DNA of 64,000 nucleotides from Hirsutella rhossiliensis. Lineage: Eukaryota; Ascomycota; Sordariomycetes; Hypocreales; Ophiocordycipitaceae. Every line of letters begins with the position of its first letter. The stretch's first letter is position 1. The translations under genes were made by a program, and so were the position numbers. The notes under the pieces were generated by a model. The model had not been told where the DNA came from and made no database searches. It saw only the letters and a list, made by a program, of their open reading frames with translations. Shown one piece after another: positions 57,047 to 64,000 of this stretch. The stretch covers positions 3,286,001-3,350,000 of the forward strand of contig NW_025408671.1 in assembly GCF_020360975.1 (NCBI RefSeq), in the 5' to 3' direction.

Positions 57047-57461
57047 CATGGCGACGCCATCGTTCTTCGTCCTAACCCCTTTCTTCATCGCCTTCTTCTC
57101 TCCCGTCAATCTCACCCTCTGCCGCAAATTTCTTTCTTTTCCCAAGCGCCCGCCCACGAGCCTCTCTCTTCCCCGCTCCCCCCTTTACCTCTCGCTCTGC
57201 GCAGTCGCCAACCCTTCATGACTTGAGTGCCATGTGCCATCCAAGCGTCAGCTGCGAGGCCATGACGAGTCGAGTAAGAGAAAGTGGCCACCAGGATCTG
57301 CGCCATGGGCATGGCAGATTCCGAGCTCCTTCACACACTCACCGCCGGCATCCTGGCTGCCCTTCCCCCATCTTATCCCCAGCCTCGGCCCAAGCTGGAA
57401 AAGCGCAAACTGCCTTGCATCGCACCCGCCGCCTGCCATTCGTATAGGAGGAGCCAGGAGC

Positions 57462-57485
57462 ACTGTACTGTACTGTACTGTACTG
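57462..57485 (+). repeat. Pentanucleotide (ACTGT)n repeat
   Basis: Nearly five copies of ACTGT/TACTG. Confidence 0.9.
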
Positions 57486-58642
57486 GCGCACCATGCGTAC
57501 TGTACATACTTACATGCAGACACCCGTTCCTAGTCGCTGGCTGCCATTGACGTCCACTATACTCCCTAGCCCGTGGCCCAGGTTTCTTCAGCTACGGGGC
57601 AAGGGGGGGGGCCACCGGGCACAGCAGGGGCCTAGCCAGGTATCCCTGGCTGGCAGGGTACCTGGGACGTCACGCTGACCCTCGGCAGACGCAGGTTGCC
57701 GTGGCTGAAAGAGTACCTACAATGCCGCGCCTGGCCCCGTGGCACTATCTCAGCGTACAGACCTGTAGTACAGGCGGGCAAGCGGAGTCATGGACCTCCG
57801 AGCAATGGATTTCTCCGTCCGTTGCCGTCATATTCCAGCACGTCGTTCCATATTCCCCCCTCTGGTCTTTTCGTCGGATGCATCCCCGCCGTCTTCTCAA
57901 ATACGACTATCGAGGGCTCTTTGTCCGCTCTGCCAGCCACGGCTTGCTGCAACGGCGACGGACGACAGACGACCAGCTGCTGGAGACATCCGCGACCGAC
58001 CCCACATCCCCGCCTCTGGGCTAGGGTACGTCGCCTCGGGCTCGGGTACCCAATTCCTCTTTCGGGCCCGTCTCCGGGGCCGGGGACCGCTCACCAGGAG
58101 GACAAAGCCCAGCCCCAAGGCGCGCCGAGGGGTTTTTCCTTTGCGCTCAGGAGCCCTTTCTCGCTTAGTCGTGCCTCTGATTCGCATGCAGCTTGCAGGT
58201 TGGCGGCCACCTTGGCCCGTGCCTCTCGCTGGGCCACTCCCCCCCTCCATATCTACAATGTCGTTCGATCTTGGCCCATCATCAGCTCGTCTCAGTCGCT
58301 GCCCACGGTGAACCCAGCCAGCCGGGCCTAGGCGAGATGACGGGAAAGAGAAGAAAATACGGTAGTGATGACAGGGTCCAACTCGTTCCAGACACTGTCG
58401 ATGCCGCCGCCCCGGGAAGGAGACTGTTCGGAGACAGGACGGCTGGCCACCTTGCAGCTCGCGCCTGGCCATTTCTTCCCGTCCATCTCCCGGTGATTTT
58501 GTAGGCCGGCTTTCCCGGCACATAAGCCGCCCGTCCGAGGGTCGTCGCCTCCTTCCCCTCACCCCATGATGTTGGGGTTCGTCACATTGGACGCTCCTTG
58601 AGATGCAACGCTGGCCCGTGGACTGATCCGTAGTCAGACCTG

Positions 58643-58681
58643 CACCCCCCCTCCCCCCTCTCCCCCCTCTCCCCCTCTCCC
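58643..58681 (+). repeat. C-rich pyrimidine tract
   Basis: CCCCCCTC-type units give a roughly 39-bp purine-free run in the gene-poor region. Confidence 0.85.
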
Positions 58682-59480
58682 GAGACAGCGCGGCCCGTTG
58701 GCTCCGGCGGGCGCATCAAGCAACGCTTGGCCTCTTGGGCAAGTCGAGGGTGTCATGGCGCGCCGCCGCCGCAGCCCGAGGTAGACAAAGGCAGCAAGCG
58801 TTGCTTCTTTGTTCCCGAAGCTATGATTGCTCGAGCCCCAGCCTTGTTGTCATGGAGCCCCGTGTGCGCGGTAGCCCAACAAGGCTCGGGCTTGGACGAT
58901 CAATCCAAACCACCGGGACAGGTTGACGCGCATCTGGCGGCCTCGTTTGCACTCATGCCATTGCCTAGCGCTGGTCATGGCGGCGCTGCGTGTCGTTTCG
59001 GCGCCAATGCCGAAGCTGGACGCTGTAGGTATGTGCATGGATGCCACCGTTGGTCACGGCGAGACGGGAATTGATATCTGAGACCCCAGACCTCGGGGCA
59101 TTTCGACCAAGGGCTCGCTCGCCAACCGACCACAAGAGCGCTGCAACAGTGTGGACGGTAAAGTTACCGTGCGTGCATCTCCCGCCGTCAAAAAAGATAC
59201 TTCATACAGTGCCAACTGCCTACAGTACCTAACTCGAACCCGCGGTCAAAGGCAGACCCGCTGGGTGGGAAATGCCCCTCGAGCGAAATAAAGTACCTGC
59301 AGGATGCCGCTACCTTACCACGTATGCTTAAAACGAAAATCTGGGGCAGCACAATCCCTTGGCATTTGATGCGCCGTTCCATTCGCCCTTTTGTTTCTCT
59401 CTGAGTATCCGAAAAAGGCATGCAAAACATGCAATTGCTCCGGCGGTACGAGGTGACATGTGGGCTTTGTGGGCATGCGC

Positions 59481-59536
59481 TAATTACCTACCTACCTACC
59501 TACAGTACCTACCTACCTATGTACCTACCTTAATTA
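59481..59536 (+). repeat. (TACC)n array bounded by TAATTA
   Basis: Interrupted TACC tetranucleotide repeats (two small interruptions, CAG and TATG) lie between two TAATTA copies at the outer edges. TAATTA is an ATTA-type homeodomain core sequence, so the placement upstream of a homeobox gene is notable. Confidence 0.8.
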
Positions 59537-62500
59537 CGTCGTTGCTCCGGCACGTCGGCGCGGGTCTCCAAGTGAGAGGCAAGAGCATACCGGTACTAGG
59601 TAGGGAGGAACAGCACAACAAGAGGCGGTGGGGTCCGGGGAGACGGAAGGATGGAAAGACGAGGGGGCCCTTTCAGGTGCTCGCCCACGAGCGTTTCCAT
59701 TTCAGTGCAACCATCGTGAGCACAATCTGCCTGGGCACTGGGGTCGAGGTGACATGCAAAGCCTGGATCCGCTTTTTCCACAAACAAAGACACAGGTGTC
59801 AGAATCGGAAAGTGGGAGCATCTCTTGTACAGCACCCTGTCCAAGGCTCCGCCCGGATCTTCGATGATGGGGTGCTCGACACAAACACTCTCACTCAAGG
59901 GCACGCTAGTCTCGACCTTGGTTGTGGTTTGTTCTCGAAGCTCCCGGGGACGAATTGCTGCGAGCGGCTGAGACGAAAAAGCATGGTGCATGGGCTACGC
60001 CGTACAGGGTCGCTCGATGAGGAGGTCGGTATCCGTAGAAAGAGACCACGTCGACGATGAGGCTGATATCCAACGGCTTACGGATACGCCTGTGGGAGTC
60101 CAGCGAGACCCCGTCCGCGCTACCCATAAACGACCTAGACTGGGCCCTGGAAAGCAGGTAACGGATGGTCGTGGTCGGTGCCAACCTGGAGTCTACCGGG
60201 TGCGCTCCCCCGAAAGCTTCTGGGTTTCCGCTATGCGACAGGGTTTGGAGGGCTGGCCCCGACCCTGACCCATCTCCAGATGAACGAAAATACACGAGAC
60301 ATTTCCAGAAGACCATGCTCATATCCCGGGATGAGATGCCTTGCACGCCCGCCTCGTACGCAAAACCCAGCACGCCGGACGGTACTGAAAGATTTGTCAC
60401 CCGGTGCACGACTTCCTTTTCCTAGGCTCTCTATTTTCCCGCCCCTTTTCCCACCAGGGCGCAATCAGCTCACCTCTGTCTTTGGCCGGGGGGGCGTACC
60501 GAGGACTTTATCCCGTAGCTGCATGTCTTAGCGGCCTGCCTGCCTCAATCGGGCCAAGGGGATGCCAACTAAGCCCAGCGGGAAAACAAACATGGATTGC
60601 CTGGGCAAGACGTCTGATCTGGACCGTCTCCATGACCACGCAAGTTACAATACAGTACATACTCCGCACTCATGCACACACCACACACCACACCCACCAC
60701 CCGGGCAGGACGCGCCTGCTTGCTGCCATCTCAGCCCGAGAGCGGTGCTTGCAGAAGCGGTGCTTGTAGAAGCGGGCTCCTGGGAGGACCGGGGCAGGGT
60801 ATCGGCTGGCGCCGGCGTCGGGAACGGTGGCTGTGGGCGCACCGCGAAAATCGGACGACGCAGCAATCGCAAGTACGAAAAAGAACGGGGGGGCCCTTGG
60901 CTACGAGACGGGCGCAAGCACGAAACATTTGCGCACGTACCCGCTACAAAAATAGCTTGTGCATACAACCTAACTCGGGGCACCATGTGCGGAGCAGGCC
61001 GCTGTGGCTGCTTTAGTCGTACCAAGATGTCGGATCCCTTGCCTTCGTACCTCGCAAATTGGCTGACGTCTGCTTCCTGTCTGGGTCGTCGTGCCGTTGC
61101 TGTCGCAGTCCGTCCATTTGTTGGTGGCCCGCTCCCCCCAGCAGCGCACAGAAGGCTCTCTCTCCATGGCTTGGGTTCAGGCTTGGGCCTCAGCCGAGGG
61201 AAGTTCGCCATGCGACGGGCGCCGGCAGAAAACCACGTCGAAAAGGGCCTGTCTCAGCGACTGCCGAAGCCTCGGACGAGCTGAGCCCGCAGGCCCCGGG
61301 GCCCCGGCCGGTCAGGGGAAAACATGACGCAAGGGCCCAATCAGCCTGCTTGGCTGGCACTCAATTGCGGCCCTGCTCCTTGTGCTCTCGCCGGGTGGCC
61401 GATGAGTAGCGGGCGCATGGCGACTGCCTTGGTTGATGGTGGGAGAAGAGGGATTGTCGAGCCCTCGGCATGCGGGCATTTGGAGTGGACATGTGCGGCA
61501 TGTACTCCGTACTGTACAAAGGGCGATGCAGACGAGTCTGCCGATTCGTCCAATACGGTACAGACGCGCCCGCCGGGATGTGATGGTCCAGCCGCCATGC
61601 GAGACGACACGCCTCGGGCCTGCGATAGGCTGGATGTGAAGCAGGGTTGAGATTTGCCTCGAACTGGAAACGTGCCGCTAGAAGCATTCTTCTTGTCCCG
61701 GGTGAGACTTCTATGAGACAGGCTGCCATGAGGGCATCGAAATTGCAGATGAAGACAATGCGCGCACACATTATTCATAGGCGCCGTCGGTCCTGGCCGC
61801 CTGTGCCCAAAGGCCCAGAACCCGCCGTCAACAGGGGGGCCCGGAGGCGGCTGCAGGCTATGGTTGGCTCGTCGACTCGTCAAGCTCGACGCACCGTCAG
61901 GGACGGCGAGGGTCTTAGTGTCGGCTGGCCACGTGTGTTGACGGGATCTGGCTGCGGAATGTGGGCTCGTCGAGGAGGTCTCTTTTGGCTTTGCCTTGTA
62001 CATCCCGACCGGGGGCAAGTGGTGAACGTGGTGAACATGTGTGGCTGTGCAATACTGTAGTACTCAGAATGGCCCCATGCTTGCGTCGGTCAACTTGCTG
62101 CGAAAAAGCCTCAGTTCCATCAGCGGCCAGCCAGAGGCGGCCCAGGACTCGCGCGCACGCCGGGGAGAGATGACGGGGAAGCAGGCAGACAGACTCGTCA
62201 CTTAATGATCAGTCCACGATGAGGTGGCACAGCGTCTCTCGATGCAGCGCCTCTGGCAACACGGCAGGCACCTTTCCTCCTTCAGGTGGGGGGGTGGCCA
62301 AAGAGGTACCCGACCGAGGCTGCAGGAGGGACAGAGCAGGCGCGGAGGCACGCGGAGAATTACCAGAGCTCTGTGATTGGACGTTGGCCTCGCGGTGCAC
62401 CCAGGTACTGAGGTGTACATATTGGCCGGCGCCACAGGTACCTACCTGAGGTATCTAGCAGCCCCAGCAGGTACATATGTACAGAACCTAGGCAGAGGTG

Positions 62501-64000
62501 AGGCGATGGCCCCCGCGTGGCTCATCCGGCGTCTTGGATTGGACGCCTCCGTCGCAACCCACAAGGGCGTGTTCAGGCGGTGGAGGTAGGTACGTACCTC
62601 GAGCGCCCAAGGTAAGGTAGGGTACTAAGATACTGACTGTACCTACGCCTACGGAGACAGTACATAAGAGCTCCAGAGCACGTGCAGCTCCGGTACCTTG
62701 TACATGCAACAGCCCCAGCCCCGGGCGACAGCTCGACAAGTGCGGAGAAGGTGTCTAAAAAGGCCACCCCTGTTCGTGCCGCCACATGCCGATGCGAAGC
62801 TGTGGCCGATGGGCTGCAAGGCAAGGCTAGGTCGAGTCTGACGAGATGCAGATGCCGGGGTTCGCTACCCGACATGTATCGGCCTCTGCTTGAAGACGCT
62901 TCTGGGCCGAGACTGACAGCAGTTGGTCGAGAAGCATCCAGCCGAGTCGCTACGCCGCCTCCACGATGCTGCTGCCCCAGCGAGTCCACCGGCAGCGGAC
63001 CCGTTGGTCGACCGCAGGCGGGCGGGTGTCTCCGGTCACCCTCTCATCCTTGACGGCGAGGAAACAGGACGGCGAGGAGACGCGACGGCTACTTCCGGGG
63101 TTCACGATGCAGCTGAGGACGCCGAACGGAGCATATGCCTCAACCAAGCACATGCGGCTGACTTGTACACTAGGTGCATCCGACGGTGCGTCATACTGTG
63201 CTCTCTTCGCTTGACGCTCCTCGGCAGTGGGAGAGCGACGACGAGCAGGAGATGCAGTGACAGCCACGGCCCGCACGCCAAGCGCACCAGCGCCGGTGCT
63301 GTACAAGAGATGCTACTGTACGTCCCCCCCGGCCCGGGGATGCAAAGCGAGCGTCGCGGCCTTTTCTCCCCTCAGCCGGCTGTCGGCCGGACGTCACATT
63401 GGCCACCGACAGACTGCAACCGACCGAACTGTCCACCCTCGCGCCCCCGTAAACTTGCCGGCCGCCGAGGGCCGTGGAAGAGTGAGCAGGCCAGAAGCGG
63501 ATCTACCAAATCCTCCAGGGATCCGAAAGCTGCGGTATTTTCCTCTCAATCCACGTTTGGCTGGAGCCCTGCATTGAGCCAGTAGCACGGGATTTTCGTG
63601 ATTTTCGGCGCAAGGGTCTCACTTGGACGCGGCCTCGGTCGCGAGATGTCGCCCGGGGTGCCTTGATTATCGCCCACCAGTCTGGACAGGCAAAAGAGCC
63701 CTATTCGGCGGGTCATGCCCTTCGAGCTGGGACTGGTCGCGCAGTGCAACCATGAGGCAAATTGCGTCCTCGTATGTACAGCCCGCGCCGCCCCTGTCTG
63801 GCCATGTTTCTTCAAGGCTCTTTTGCGAAGTCGGTCCTACTCTATCCTGAATACACAAGACAGGAGGGAGGCTCGCGAGAGTCAGTTGTACCTGCTTCAT
63901 GAACGCCACGGTCGGAATCTTTCTGTGGGCTTGCATGTGGGCACCCGGGAAAGACCATTCTTGTCCTCCCAACCGGCATCGAGGACCCAGGCACATGCAC

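Larger units (their letters stand above)
53877..64000. other. Gene-poor region upstream of the homeobox gene
   Basis: About 10.1 kb without a supportable gene on either strand. Open frames are short, GC-driven and mutually overlapping, and none shows a recognisable domain. The region carries pyrimidine tracts, GA/CA and trinucleotide microsatellites, a 9-bp minisatellite, TACTG and TACC repeats, and four sites with the TACGGAGTA/TACTCCGTA motif. It may be an extended regulatory region and long 5' leader of the homeobox gene, possibly including non-coding RNA, but the sequence alone cannot show this. Confidence 0.6.

Noticed and set aside
59906..60409. 167-codon minus-strand frame in the gene-poor region
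   Set aside because: No domain, no splice partner, and similar-length frames exist on the other strand; insufficient to call a gene.
63667..63996. Possible partial gene entering from the right edge (minus strand), with an intron-like GTACAA...TATTCAG after an ATGAAGCAG
   Set aside because: Intron branch signal is poor, encoded residues match nothing I recognise, and the frame ends within 110 codons; more right-hand sequence would be needed.

Overview
The window is nuclear DNA of a filamentous ascomycete, most likely a GC-rich member of the Hypocreales (Sordariomycetes). Protein-coding genes have short introns of about 45-140 bp, with GT...AG ends and CTRAY-like branch sites. Encoded proteins match the fungal forms of conserved eukaryotic factors, and several are lineage-typical: a Trs65 TRAPP subunit, Sld3, a PhoD-like phosphatase with a WW domain, and an Htf1/Hox2-type homeobox factor. 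I see no bacterial, phage, CRISPR or transposon-encoded features. The order-level assignment is an inference from protein style and composition.

Regions 1-31 kb. The left edge cuts the phosphomannomutase gene (SEC53/PMM). Then follow a WW + PhoD-like phosphatase gene (-), MSH3 (+), an uncharacterised C2H2-type zinc-finger gene (-) with an awkward in-frame TAG, BET2 (Rab geranylgeranyl transferase beta, -), a RhoGAP gene (+), RRS1 (-), mitoribosomal DAP3/mS29 (+), MCM7 (-), PEX1 (+) and a HAL2/MET22-type nucleotidase (-).

Regions 31-54 kb. CHD1 chromatin remodeller (-, 4 exons), RLI1/ABCE1 (+, 5 exons), PRP40 (-, including a GC-AG intron), TRS65 (+), SLD3 (-), and a homeobox transcription factor (-). 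Genes almost alternate in strand, so most intergenic spaces are either divergent promoters or convergent 3' ends.

Region 54-64 kb. About 10 kb upstream of the homeobox gene has no gene I can support. It is rich in simple repeats, pyrimidine tracts, TACC repeats and a recurrent TACGGAGTA/TACTCCGTA motif. Such a long gene-free region upstream of a developmental regulator is the most unusual large-scale feature.

Functionally the genes are housekeeping. They cover DNA replication and repair (MSH3, MCM7, SLD3), chromatin and splicing (CHD1, PRP40), ribosome assembly and recycling (RRS1, RLI1, DAP3), membrane traffic (BET2, TRS65, RhoGAP), peroxisomes (PEX1), and sugar/sulfur metabolism (PMM, HAL2). 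I see no secondary-metabolite cluster. Exon boundaries were reconstructed by eye from splice consensus, phase and family conservation, and all models given sum to whole codons. No similarity search was run.
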